DNA of 64,000 nucleotides from JACQAP01 sp035275265 (GTDB lineage: Bacteria; Pseudomonadota; Gammaproteobacteria; Burkholderiales; JACQAP01). Shown here in pieces: positions 8,292-17,104 of the stretch. A model generated the notes under the pieces. That model saw only the letters and a list, made by a program, of their open reading frames with translations, made no database searches and was not told the DNA's origin. Where the stretch lies: assembly GCA_035275265.1 (NCBI GenBank), contig DATENC010000026.1:186001-250000 (forward strand). Reading direction: 5' to 3'. Position numbers and translations under genes: made by a program. The number at the start of each line of letters is the position of its first letter. The first letter of the stretch is position 1.

Positions 8292-9815
8292 TTACATCGT
8301 CGGCCCGAGCACCCAGGGTGCGAATTCGTCTTCGCCGTAACCCATCGCCTCGCTCTTGCTCGGCTCGCCGGAAGCGGTCCTGAGGATCATCTGGAAGAAC
8401 TGTTCGCCGACTTCCTGGATGCTTGCCTTGCCGTCCACGATCACGCCGCAGTTGATGTCCATGTCCTCTTCCTGCTTGTTGAACATCGCGCTGTTGGTGG
8501 CAAGCTTCAGTGAAGGCGACGGCTTGCAGCCGTAGGCCGAGCCGCGGCCCGTGGTGAAACAGATCATGTTGGCGCCGCCGGCCACTTGGCCGGTCGCCGA
8601 CACCGGGTCGTAACCCGGCGTGTCCATGAACACGAAACCCTTGGCCGCAACGCGTTCGGCGTACTCGTACACGTCCATCAGTGCCTGCGTGCCGCCCTTG
8701 GCAACCGCACCCAGCGATTTCTCGAGGATGGTCGTAAGGCCGCCGGCCTTGTTGCCCGGGGAAGGATTGTTGTTCATTTCGCCGCCCAGTTTGGTGGTGT
8801 AGTCTTCCCACCACTTGATGCGCTTCACCAGCTTCTCGCCGACTTCACGCGAGCGTGCGCGGCGCGTCAGCAGGTGTTCTGCGCCGTAGATCTCGGGCGT
8901 TTCGGAAAGGATCGCGCTGCCGCCGTTGCGAACTAGAATATCCACCGCAGCACCGAGTGCGGGATTCGCGGAAATTCCGGAATAGCCGTCCGAACCGCCA
9001 CACTGCAATCCGAGAGTCAAATGGCTCGCAGGAACGGTCTCGCGCCGCACGTCGTTGGCGTCGGGCAGCAGTTCCTTTATGCGGGCGATACCGTCGGCGA
9101 CCGTCTTCTTCGTGCCGCCGGTTTCCTGGATGGTGAAGGCCTGCAGCTGCTTCGAGCGCTTCAGGCCCTGGGAAGCCAGCAGGTTGTTGATCTGGTTGGC
9201 TTCGCAACCCAAGCCGATCATCAGAGAGGAATGGAAGTTCGGGTGAACGGCATAGCCAGCCAGCACCCGCCGCAGCAGTTCCACCGGTTCGCCTTCGGAA
9301 CCCATGCCGCAGCCGGTCTTATGATGGATCGGCACCACGCCGTCCACGTTCGGATATTGCGACATGAAATCTTCGTCGAAAAACTTGGCGATAGTACGGC
9401 AAACGTGCGCCGAGCAGTTCACGCTTGAAATGATGCCGAGATAGTTGCGGGTCGCGACACGCCCGTCTTCGCGGACGATGCCTTGGAAAGTCGCCGGTTT
9501 GGCTACGTAGTCGACCGGCTTGTAGTCTGCACAGAAGGCGTAGTCGCGCTGGAAGTCGCCCATCGCCAGGTTGTGCACGTGGACATGATCTCCAGCCTTG
9601 ATCGGCTTGATAGCAAAACCGATGATCTGGTTGTAGCGGCGCACCGGCGAGCCTTCGCTGATGTCATGGGTAGCGACCTTATGGCCAGCCGGAACGGTCA
9701 CCGCAACGCGGATTTTTTCCTTGATGATCTCGGTGCCGGCGGGCAATTCCACCCGCGCGATCACCACGTCGTCCGCGGCATTGAGACGAATGGTCAAATC
9801 GGCTGCTTGCAACAT
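8292..9815 (-). CDS. UxaA/GarD family dehydratase (altronate/galactarate dehydratase-like)
   Basis: 507-residue sugar-acid dehydratase, close in length to UxaA (495) and GarD (523). The N-terminal 90 residues form the SAF-type domain (VPAGHKVATHDISEG; GDHVHVHNL); the catalytic part has GRVATRNYLGIISSVNCSAHV, HKTGCGMGSEG, GLGCEANQIN, GLQCGGSDGYSGISANPALG and a C-terminal DINCGVIVDG. These enzymes use iron and remove water from an aldonate or aldarate to give a 2-keto-3-deoxy acid. GGGAGATGCC precedes the ATG. It is the last gene of the importer/dehydratase operon. The exact substrate cannot be read from sequence. Confidence 0.88.
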   Translation of the reverse strand: MLQAADLTIRLNAADDVVIARVELPAGTEIIKEKIRVAVTVPAGHKVATHDISEGSPVRRYNQIIGFAIKPIKAGDHVHVHNLAMGDFQRDYAFCADYKPVDYVAKPATFQGIVREDGRVATRNYLGIISSVNCSAHVCRTIAKFFDEDFMSQYPNVDGVVPIHHKTGCGMGSEGEPVELLRRVLAGYAVHPNFHSSLMIGLGCEANQINNLLASQGLKRSKQLQAFTIQETGGTKKTVADGIARIKELLPDANDVRRETVPASHLTLGLQCGGSDGYSGISANPALGAAVDILVRNGGSAILSETPEIYGAEHLLTRRARSREVGEKLVKRIKWWEDYTTKLGGEMNNNPSPGNKAGGLTTILEKSLGAVAKGGTQALMDVYEYAERVAAKGFVFMDTPGYDPVSATGQVAGGANMICFTTGRGSAYGCKPSPSLKLATNSAMFNKQEEDMDINCGVIVDGKASIQEVGEQFFQMILRTASGEPSKSEAMGYGEDEFAPWVLGPTM

Positions 9816-9936
9816 GTTGGCATCTCCCTTCGGTGTACACCGGCGCGCAGCAAAATCATGACGGCCGCGCCGACGCGATCAGACCCTCATTCTAGTCCGA
9901 CGCGGCCCTTTATTGGAGCCAATAGGCCGGTTTTGT

Positions 9937-11664
9937 CTAGTGCGACTCACGCAGGAGTGGTGTGCCGCTGCCACCCAGCAGGAAATCGAGGTCTACGCCT
10001 TCGTCCGCCTGATTGACGTGGTCGATGTAGAGCTTCACGTAGCCCCGGCCAGCCATGGGTTTGGGCGCTTTCCATTTCGTGCGTCGCCTCTGCAGTTCGG
10101 ATTCCGACACGTCGAGGTGCAATTTTCGCTTTGGCACGTCGATCTCGATCATGTCGCCGTCTTGCACCAGCGCCAGCGTTCCGCCGGCCGCGGCTTCCGG
10201 GGCGCTGTGCAGAACTACCGTGCCGTAAGCCGTACCGCTCATGCGCGCATCTGAGATACGCACCATGTCGGTGACACCCTTTTTCAGGACCTTGGCCGGC
10301 AGCGCGAAATTGCCGACCTCGGGGAAGCCCGGGTAACCCTTCGGCCCGCAATTCTTCAGCACCAGCACGCAGGTTTCGTCCACTTTCAATTTGGGGTCGT
10401 CGATGCGTTTCTTATAGTCCTCGATGTTTTCGAACACTACGGCGCGGCCGCGATGCTTCATCAACTTTGGCGTGGCGGCAGAAGGCTTGATCACCGCGCC
10501 CCTGGGCACGAGATTGCCTCGCAGCACCGCTATGCCGCCCTGCTTCTTGAAGGGCTTGTCAACCGGGAAGATCACTTTCGGATTCCAGTTCGTGGCGTCC
10601 TTGACGTTATCCCAGATGCTCTGGCCGTTCACGGTGGAAGCTTTCTTATGCAGTAAGCCGGCCCTGCCAAGCTCCCGGATCACTACCGGCAGGCCACCTG
10701 CGTAATAGAAGTCTTCCATGAGATATTCGCCAGAGGGCATCAGGTTCACGAGGCAGGGCAGATCGCGGCCGAGACTATCCCAGTCATCCAGAGTGAGCTT
10801 TATCCCGATTCGACCGGCCAACGCCAGCAGGTGCACTACCGCGTTTGTCGAGCCACCGATAGCACCGTTAACGCGGATCGCGTTTTCGAAAGCCTGCCTG
10901 GTCAGGATCTTCGACATGCGCAGGTCTTCCTTCACCATCTGCACGATCCGCTGCCCCGCCATGTGCGCAAGCACGTAGCGGCGCGAATCCACAGCAGGAA
11001 TCGCAGCATTGGTCGGCAGCGCCATACCGAGAGCTTCGGCCATCGATGCCATGGTCGAAGCGGTGCCCATGGTCATGCAATGGCCAGCCGAACGCGACAT
11101 GGCCTGCTCGGCATCCAGCAAGTCTTCGTCGGTCATCTCGCCGCGCTTGAGCATTTCCTTGAATTTCCAAACGTGCGTCCCGGAACCGACCATCTCGTCG
11201 CGCCAGCGTCCATTGAGCATCGGCCCGCCCGACACCACCATGGTCGGAATATCGCAAGATGCCGCGCCCATCATCAATGCCGGTGTAGTCTTGTCGCAGC
11301 CGGTCAACAACACCACACCGTCGAGCGGGTTGGCCCGGATGGATTCTTCCACGTCCATCGACGCAAGGTTGCGGAACAACATCGCTGTCGGGCGCATGAC
11401 CGGCTCGCCCAGCGACATGACCGGGAATTCGAGTGGGAAGCCTCCCGCCTCGTAGACGCCGCGCTTGACGCGCTCCGCAATCACTCGGAAATGTGCGTTG
11501 CAGGGCGTGAGTTCGGACCAGGTATTGCAGATACCGATCACCGGACGGTTTTCGAACAAGTGTCGCGGCAAACCCTGGTTCTTCATCCATGAACGGTGCA
11601 CCATGCTGTCGATGCCCGGTCCCCCGAACCACTCGTAACTACGCAGTTTTCTTCTTGCAGCCAT
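9937..11664 (-). CDS. IlvD/Edd family sugar-acid dehydratase (L-arabonate dehydratase-like)
   Basis: 575-residue Fe-S dehydratase. Within the IlvD/Edd family the opening LRSYEWFGGPGIDSMVHRSWMK, GICNTWSELTPCNAHF, LTGCDKTTPALMMGAASCDIP and GHCMTMGTASTMASMAEALG are typical of the pentonate/hexonate branch (arabonate, xylonate, gluconate-type enzymes) rather than biosynthetic IlvD. The Cys residues of these motifs are the cluster ligands. Product would be a 2-keto-3-deoxy sugar acid. It lies 26 bp downstream of the ABC permease gene, so import and first catabolic step are coupled. Substrate unassigned. Confidence 0.9.
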   Translation of the reverse strand: MAARRKLRSYEWFGGPGIDSMVHRSWMKNQGLPRHLFENRPVIGICNTWSELTPCNAHFRVIAERVKRGVYEAGGFPLEFPVMSLGEPVMRPTAMLFRNLASMDVEESIRANPLDGVVLLTGCDKTTPALMMGAASCDIPTMVVSGGPMLNGRWRDEMVGSGTHVWKFKEMLKRGEMTDEDLLDAEQAMSRSAGHCMTMGTASTMASMAEALGMALPTNAAIPAVDSRRYVLAHMAGQRIVQMVKEDLRMSKILTRQAFENAIRVNGAIGGSTNAVVHLLALAGRIGIKLTLDDWDSLGRDLPCLVNLMPSGEYLMEDFYYAGGLPVVIRELGRAGLLHKKASTVNGQSIWDNVKDATNWNPKVIFPVDKPFKKQGGIAVLRGNLVPRGAVIKPSAATPKLMKHRGRAVVFENIEDYKKRIDDPKLKVDETCVLVLKNCGPKGYPGFPEVGNFALPAKVLKKGVTDMVRISDARMSGTAYGTVVLHSAPEAAAGGTLALVQDGDMIEIDVPKRKLHLDVSESELQRRRTKWKAPKPMAGRGYVKLYIDHVNQADEGVDLDFLLGGSGTPLLRESH

Positions 11665-11690
11665 TTTTTGTATCCCCTTTAAGAAGGCGG

Positions 11691-12560
11691 CTATTCTTTT
11701 ACCGCGCCGGTCATGCCGGCGACGTAATACTCGACAAAGAACGAATACATCACAGCCACCGGGAGCGAACCCACCAGCGCGCCCGCCATAAGCGAGCCCC
11801 AGTGATACACGTCGCCCTCGACCAGTTCGGTGATCACGCCCACCGGGACCGTTTTGTTCTCGGACGCCGAAATGAAAGTGAGGGCGTAGATGAACTCGTT
11901 CCAGGATAGCGTGAATGCAAAGATACCCGCGGAAATCAGTCCCGGCACCGCCAGCGGCAGAACGATCTTGACAAGGATCTGCCAGCGCGTCGCGCCGTCA
12001 ATCAACGCGCACTCCTCCAGTTCGAACGGTATCGAGCGGAAGTAACCCATCAGAAGCCAGGTGCAGAACGGGATCAGGAACGTGGGATAAGTCAGGATCA
12101 ACGCCCAGCGCGTGTCGAAAATCCCGAGCTGGAACACCATGGTGGCCAGCGGGATGAAAAGTATGGAAGGCGGGATCAGATAGGCGAGAAAAATCGCCAG
12201 CCCGGTCTGCCGGGAGCCCTTGAAACGCAGCCGCTCGATCGCGTAGGCGGCGAACACGCTGGCGACCAGCGAAACGAAAGTGGACACCACGGACACCAGC
12301 ACCGTGTTCCACATCCATTCCGGATAGGAGGTGTCGAAGAAAAGCTTCCTGAAGTGCTCGAGTGTCGGATTGATGACCCAGAAAGGATTGCCGGCGCTGG
12401 ACAGCAGTTCCGCGTTGGGCTTGAACGACGTGATCACCATCCAGTAGAACGGAAACAGGAGCACGAACAGGAACACGAGCAATGGGATGTAGACCGTAAC
12501 CCAGCGCCGCGGCAACGATTCCAGGTATTGCATGCCTTCGCGCGGTTCAGCGCTCGCCAT
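11691..12560 (-). CDS. Carbohydrate ABC transporter permease (MalG type)
   Basis: 289-residue inner-membrane permease of the CUT1 family. Six hydrophobic segments are visible, beginning with VTVYIPLLVFLFVLLFPFYW; the EAA loop that docks the ATPase reads EECALIDGATRWQILVKIVLP near residue 190. With the gene upstream it forms the two-permease pair of a sugar importer. Probable start ATG at 12558-12560; a second ATG nine codons in (MQYLE) is an alternative. The ~117 bp before it hold a purine-rich inverted repeat (see repeat entry). Confidence 0.9.
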   Translation of the reverse strand: MASAEPREGMQYLESLPRRWVTVYIPLLVFLFVLLFPFYWMVITSFKPNAELLSSAGNPFWVINPTLEHFRKLFFDTSYPEWMWNTVLVSVVSTFVSLVASVFAAYAIERLRFKGSRQTGLAIFLAYLIPPSILFIPLATMVFQLGIFDTRWALILTYPTFLIPFCTWLLMGYFRSIPFELEECALIDGATRWQILVKIVLPLAVPGLISAGIFAFTLSWNEFIYALTFISASENKTVPVGVITELVEGDVYHWGSLMAGALVGSLPVAVMYSFFVEYYVAGMTGAVKE

Positions 12561-12570
12561 ATGCGCTCGT

Positions 12571-12683
12571 TGAGCCAGGCACGAGGGGAGAGGGAAGAGG
12601 GGAGAGGGTGGCCAAAAGCTTTTTGTAAAGGGCTGGTATCCCCTCGCCCCTCTTCCCCCGCCCCTCTCCCCTCCTTTTCATTT
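12571..12683. repeat. Purine-rich intergenic repeat with inverted partner
   Basis: Between the two permease genes a G/A-rich run (12581-12609) is followed about 35 bases later by its pyrimidine-rich counterpart (12638-12675), able to fold into a long imperfect hairpin. The 18-mer GGGGAGAGGGAAGAGGGG at 12585-12602 recurs exactly, on the opposite strand, at 26097-26114. Related but degenerate stretches lie at 6248-6277, 8143-8170, 17030-17075, 26028-26060 and 46780-46860. No coding role. The hairpin may separate expression of the two permeases or be a dispersed non-coding element. Confidence 0.6.
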
Positions 12684-13586
12684 ATCGCTTCCCCCCTGCT
12701 GCCACCTTCTCCTCTGCAACCCGAAGTAAGAGAACAGGATCGCAGCGAGCAGGAACGGGATCATCGCGGTTGCAATCGCCGCACCTTCACCCAATGCCCC
12801 TCCGGGAATGGCGCGCTGAAATGACAATGTGGCCATCAAATGGGTTGCATTGATCGGTCCTCCCCGAGTCAGGACCCAGATCAACTGAAAATCGGTGAAG
12901 GTGAACAATACCGAGAAGGTCATGACCACCGCGATGATCGGTGAGAGCATGGGCAGGGTGACGTGCCAGAACTGCTGCCAAGGGGTCGCCCCGTCGATGC
13001 TCGCCGCTTCGTACATCGACGGCGGTATGGTCTGCAGTCCGGCGAGCAGGCAGATCGCCACGAAAGGCACGCCACGCCAGATGTTGGCGATGATCGTGGA
13101 CATGCGCGCCAGGTTCGGCTCGCCGAGAAAATTGATGTACTGGCTGATAATCCCGAGCCTCATCAGCACCCAGCTCACGATGGAGAACTGGGCGTCGTAG
13201 ATCCACCAGAACGCGATCGCGGAAAGCACAGTGGGCACGATGAACGGCAGCAACACGATGGCGCGGACAAAAGACTTGAAAGGAATGTGCTTGTTGAGCA
13301 GCAAGGCCAGCCACAGTCCAAGAACGAATTTGATGACGCTCGCCACCACGGTGTACACAAAGGTATTGAACACCGACAGCGTGAACACGCTGTCGGTCAG
13401 GAGAAACTCGTAGTTCTCGATGCCGATCCAGCCGCCGGCACGGCCGACTTTGGTGTCGGTAAAACCAAGCCACACACCCAGCCCCAACGGATAGGTCAGA
13501 AACACCAGCAGCAGTGCCGCGGCAGGCAGCATGAACAACAATCCCAGCACATTGCGATTGTCAAAAAATCGCGATAGCGCGCCCAT
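12678..13586 (-). CDS. Sugar ABC transporter permease (MalF type)
   Basis: 302-residue CUT1 permease with six membrane spans, the first at about residues 12-35 (LGLLFMLPAAALLLVFLTYPL). The EAA motif is YEAASIDGATPWQQFWHVTLPMLSP, near residue 205. Its C-terminus (GLQRRRWQQGGSDK) reaches into the purine-rich repeat that follows. Partner of the MalG-type permease downstream and served by the solute-binding protein and ATPase encoded upstream. About 86 bp separate it from the binding-protein stop; that spacer carries short direct repeats of the type GTGACTAGTGACTAGTAACG. Confidence 0.9.
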   Translation of the reverse strand: MGALSRFFDNRNVLGLLFMLPAAALLLVFLTYPLGLGVWLGFTDTKVGRAGGWIGIENYEFLLTDSVFTLSVFNTFVYTVVASVIKFVLGLWLALLLNKHIPFKSFVRAIVLLPFIVPTVLSAIAFWWIYDAQFSIVSWVLMRLGIISQYINFLGEPNLARMSTIIANIWRGVPFVAICLLAGLQTIPPSMYEAASIDGATPWQQFWHVTLPMLSPIIAVVMTFSVLFTFTDFQLIWVLTRGGPINATHLMATLSFQRAIPGGALGEGAAIATAMIPFLLAAILFSYFGLQRRRWQQGGSDK

Positions 13587-13671
13587 AGAATCGGTGACCA
13601 GTGACTAGTGACTAGTAACGAGTGATGAAAGGCATTTCGGAAATTTCACTTGTGGTCCCTGCCACTCCGCG

Positions 13672-14985
13672 TCAGCGGTAGTATCGCTTCGCCCGTTTCT
13701 CCGCCCTGGAAAGCGCATCCTTGACGGTTTCCGCTCCAGAGGCGGCCTCGGCGACCATGTTGACCACGATGAAATCGGCGATGCAGCCGGCCGACGCGGT
13801 GCCGAGCGTGCCGGCGTAGCCGTTAGGCAACATGCTCTTGCAGGAATACATGAACGGCGTGTGTTTCGGGTCCTCGGTCCACACAGGGTTGCGTTCGTAG
13901 AACGTCAGTGGCTGGGTAACGAACCCGATCGCTGCTTTCTGCCACGATTCGTACTGTTCCTTCTCCATCATGAAGCGAAGGTATTCCTTGGCCGCGTTCG
14001 GATACTTGGTGTACTTGAAGATTACGCAGGTGAAAAATAGCGCCGATGCGGTGGGATGTCCGACCGGACCGATCGGAAAGCTTGCGTGATCGATGTCCTT
14101 CGCCAACTCCCGCATTTTCGCGTCCTGAGAGGTTTTCGCTGCGTAGTAGATCGAGATGCCGTTGTTGGTGAGGCTTATATCCCCGGCGAGGAAAGCCTTG
14201 TTGTTGTTTGGATCGAGCCAGGACAGCGTTCCGGAAATGAAGGTCGGATACAGTTCCCTGGCGTACTCCAACGCGGCCGCAGTTTCCTTCGAATTGATCG
14301 CGAGCCGGTTCTGTTCATCCACCATCTTTCCGCCGAACGCCCAGATCAGCCAGTGGCACCAGCCGTTGGCGTCCCCGGTGGCGTTGCCGAGCGCGAAACC
14401 GGGCGGGGTGCCGTTCTTCTTGAGCGCCTTGCAGAGTTTCAGAAACCCGTCGGTGTCTTTGGGAAATACCTTGAACCCGGCGGCTTTCAAATGGCTGGTG
14501 CGGTAGTTCATGCAGTTGCCGCCGGCACCGAGCGGCAATGCGATCCAGCGCCCGCCGTTCTTGCCGTAGGCAAGCGCACTCGGGTACCAAGGGCCATACT
14601 TCTTTCCCAGGTACTCGCACAGATCGCCGATCTCGAGCAGTTTGTCTGGATACTGGTGCGAGTCGTCGTTGGTCGAGAGAATGATGTCCGGTCCGCTGCC
14701 CACGTTCGCGGCGACCGCGGCCTTTGGACGCACGTCCTCCCAGTTTTCGTTGTCCACCGTCACCTCCACGCCGGTCTTTGCGGTGAATGCCCTGGTATTG
14801 GCCATCCACTGATCTTCGTCCCCCTGGACGAAGCGCTTCCAGCGCAGTACCCGGAGTTTCGCGCCCGCCTCGGGTTTGAAGGAAAGCTCCTGGGCGTAAG
14901 AGTCGCGCGCAAGCATCGGCGCGCCGAGCGCGGCGCCCGCGAGAGCGGAAGCCTGAAGAAAACGACGCCTTGTGATTCGATTCAT
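13672..14985 (-). CDS. Extracellular solute-binding protein, sugar ABC importer (Tat signal)
   Basis: 437-residue periplasmic binding protein of solute-binding family 1. The start at 14983-14985 is chosen because it gives an intact twin-arginine signal (RITRRRFLQASALAG, cleavage about residue 32 after SYA); longer frames upstream run into the ATPase gene. The mature part has ILSTNDDSHQYPDKLLEIGDL and a lysine-rich C-terminus. The Tat signal implies that the protein is exported folded. Twenty bases after the ATPase stop, so within one operon with both permeases and the dehydratases. Ligand is presumably the acid or sugar those enzymes consume. Confidence 0.88.
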   Translation of the reverse strand: MNRITRRRFLQASALAGAALGAPMLARDSYAQELSFKPEAGAKLRVLRWKRFVQGDEDQWMANTRAFTAKTGVEVTVDNENWEDVRPKAAVAANVGSGPDIILSTNDDSHQYPDKLLEIGDLCEYLGKKYGPWYPSALAYGKNGGRWIALPLGAGGNCMNYRTSHLKAAGFKVFPKDTDGFLKLCKALKKNGTPPGFALGNATGDANGWCHWLIWAFGGKMVDEQNRLAINSKETAAALEYARELYPTFISGTLSWLDPNNNKAFLAGDISLTNNGISIYYAAKTSQDAKMRELAKDIDHASFPIGPVGHPTASALFFTCVIFKYTKYPNAAKEYLRFMMEKEQYESWQKAAIGFVTQPLTFYERNPVWTEDPKHTPFMYSCKSMLPNGYAGTLGTASAGCIADFIVVNMVAEAASGAETVKDALSRAEKRAKRYYR

Positions 14986-15005
14986 GTCGTGACTCCGGAT
15001 CCGGA

Positions 15006-16070
15006 TCAGGCGATGCGCGCGCCGGATTCCGGATCGAAAAGATAGGTCTTGCCTTCGAAGGGTTTGAGGCTGATGGTGTCGCCGGGACGGAAAGTATGGC
15101 GCTCGCGGGAAATCGCTGACAGATTGTGGCCCGCCAGCTTGCAGAAAACCTGGGTGTCCGCACCGGTCGGCTCGACCACGATTACCTGCACCTGCACGCA
15201 TGATTCACCGATGTTGAAATGCTCCGGGCGCACGCCGAGTACGACCTCGCGGTCGCGCGGCCCCCCGTTTTCCGGCACCGGGATGACGCAACCTGCCGCC
15301 ACCTGCACCCCGCGGCCCGTCGGGCCGGCGACGATCCTGCCGGGCAGAAAATTCATCGCCGGCGAACCGATGAACCCGGCGACGAAAAGATTGGCCGGCT
15401 CGTCGTATAGATCCAGTGGTGTGCCAATCTGTTCGACGCGGCCCCCGTTCATCACCACGATGGTGTCGGCCATCGTCATGGCTTCGATCTGATCGTGAGT
15501 GACATAAATCGAGGTGGTCTTCAAGCGTTGGTGCAGCTCCTTGATCTCGGTGCGCATCTGTACGCGCAATTTGGCGTCCAGGTTCGACAGCGGTTCGTCG
15601 AATAGAAAAACCTGCGGGTCCCGTACGATAGCGCGCCCCATGGCTACGCGCTGGCGCTGCCCCCCCGAGAGCTGGCGCGGGTAACGGTCGAGGTAGTCCG
15701 TCAGCCCGAGGATCTGTGCAGCCTTGTCCACACGCTGGCGCATCTCCTCCGTACTTCTGCCGGCCAGTTTCATGGAGAAGGCCATGTTGTCGAAGACCTT
15801 CATGTGCGGATACAGCGCGTAGTTCTGAAACACCATGGCAATGTCGCGCTGTTTAGGCGGCACATTGTTGACGACGCGATCACCGATCATGATCTCGCCT
15901 TCGGATATCTCCTCGAGACCGGCGATCATGCGCAACAGCGTGGATTTGCCGCAGCCGCTCGGACCAACCAGCACGACGAACTCGCCGTCGGCGATGGATA
16001 TGTCCACGCCGTGAACGACCTGCGTACTACCGAAGGATTTGCGGACGTGCTTGAGCTCGACCGACGCCAT
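15006..16070 (-). CDS. ugpC: ABC transporter ATP-binding protein (UgpC/MalK type)
   Basis: 354-residue ATPase energising the CUT1 importer. Walker A GPSGCGKST (about 38-46), Q-loop region QNYALYPHM, signature LSGGQRQRVAMGRA, Walker B VFLFDEPLSNLDAKLR and switch histidine in YVTHDQIEAMTMAD; after residue 235 the OB/TOBE regulatory domain (RPEHFNIGES). First gene of the minus-strand importer/dehydratase operon. The 220-bp region to the divergent SDR gene should hold both promoters. The UgpC symbol reflects family, not substrate. Confidence 0.92.
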   Translation of the reverse strand: MASVELKHVRKSFGSTQVVHGVDISIADGEFVVLVGPSGCGKSTLLRMIAGLEEISEGEIMIGDRVVNNVPPKQRDIAMVFQNYALYPHMKVFDNMAFSMKLAGRSTEEMRQRVDKAAQILGLTDYLDRYPRQLSGGQRQRVAMGRAIVRDPQVFLFDEPLSNLDAKLRVQMRTEIKELHQRLKTTSIYVTHDQIEAMTMADTIVVMNGGRVEQIGTPLDLYDEPANLFVAGFIGSPAMNFLPGRIVAGPTGRGVQVAAGCVIPVPENGGPRDREVVLGVRPEHFNIGESCVQVQVIVVEPTGADTQVFCKLAGHNLSAISRERHTFRPGDTISLKPFEGKTYLFDPESGARIA

Positions 16071-16290
16071 TTACGCCAACATGGAACTGCGTTCACTTGA
16101 TTGTCCGGACGCTGGGATCGCGCCGACAGGAAGGGCGGTGCCGCGGTTCATCCCCTCTCCTCTTAACATAATTTTGTCCGGTGGAGTCTAAAGTAATCCG
16201 CAGCGCAGCAGCAAGGACAGATCAGGCGCCTTCGTGCCTGTGGCATACTGACGCCTCTAGATCGTTCTGAAGAAATCAAGGGGGGATTCA
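16071..16290. promoter_or_regulatory. Divergent intergenic control region of the acid-sugar block
   Basis: 220 bp between the divergent ATPase and SDR genes. It contains two direct copies of TTGTCCGG, at 16101-16108 (continuing AC, so that GTCCGGAC is self-complementary) and at 16174-16181. The first copy resembles half of the TTGTC-N-GACAA type operators used by GntR-family regulators of sugar-acid genes, but no regulator gene is in the window. Strong -10/-35 pairs were not obvious on either strand. Function as operator is inference. Confidence 0.3.
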
Positions 16291-17031
16291 GTGGTTGGAC
16301 GACTCAGCGGCAAGGTGGCTTTCGTCACCGCCGCGGCGCAGGGCATCGGCCGTGCCACCGCACTCGCCTTCGCGCGTGAAGGTGCGAAAGTCTGGGCCAC
16401 CGACGTCAACGAGGCGAAACTGGCGGAACTCAAGGGCAAGCCCGGCATCGAAGTGCGCAAACTCGATGTCCTCAATGACGCCGATATCGAAAAACTCGCA
16501 ACAGAGGTCGGCGCACCCGATGTCATCTTCAACTGCGCCGGCTACGTGCACCATGGCACCATCCTGCAATGTTCGGACAAGGACTGGGACTTCGCCTTCA
16601 GTCTGAACGTGCGCAGCCACTATGTCGTCATCCGCACTTTTCTGCCGAAGATGCTCGAAAAGGGCGGCGGTTCGATCATCAACGTCGCCTCCGTAGCCGG
16701 CAGCATCAAGGGCATCCCGAACCGGTTTGTCTACGGCGCATCGAAGGCGGCGGTGATCGGGCTCACCAAGTCGGTGGCGATCGACTACGTGAAGCAGGGA
16801 ATCCGCTGCAATGCGCTTTGTCCGGGCACGGTGGATACGCCATCTCTAGCCGATCGAATAAACGCCTTCGAGGATCCGGTGCAAGCGCGCAAGGACTTTA
16901 TCGCGCGCCAGCCGATGGGCAGGCTGGCAAAAGCAGAGGAACTTGCCGAACTGTCGGTGTTCCTCGCATCCGACGATTCCGTTTTCATGACCGGACAAAC
17001 CGTGATCATGGACGGTGGCATCACTATTTGA
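16291..17031 (+). CDS. SDR oxidoreductase, 2-keto-3-deoxy-sugar-acid dehydrogenase-like
   Basis: 246-residue classical SDR starting at GTG 16291 behind AAGGGGGGATTCA. Motifs: TAAAQGIGRA (cofactor), NCAG (in place of NNAG), catalytic serine in NVASVAG, YGASK, and C-terminal MTGQTVIMDGG. An aspartate in ATDVNEAKL after the second strand favours NAD+. Overall it resembles the DHRS6/2-keto-3-deoxy-L-fuconate dehydrogenase group. With the FAH hydrolase 73 bp downstream it could make the last two steps of the non-phosphorylative diketo-acid route: oxidation to a 2,4-diketo-3-deoxy acid, then hydrolysis to pyruvate plus a hydroxy acid. The route is inferred from the gene pair. Confidence 0.85.
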   Translation: MVGRLSGKVAFVTAAAQGIGRATALAFAREGAKVWATDVNEAKLAELKGKPGIEVRKLDVLNDADIEKLATEVGAPDVIFNCAGYVHHGTILQCSDKDWDFAFSLNVRSHYVVIRTFLPKMLEKGGGSIINVASVAGSIKGIPNRFVYGASKAAVIGLTKSVAIDYVKQGIRCNALCPGTVDTPSLADRINAFEDPVQARKDFIARQPMGRLAKAEELAELSVFLASDDSVFMTGQTVIMDGGITI

Positions 17032-17104
17032 GGGACGAGGGAAAAGCAACCTGGCCCCTTACCCTTCACGCCTTTGAAACTGAATTTCATCGCAGGAGAC
17101 AAAA

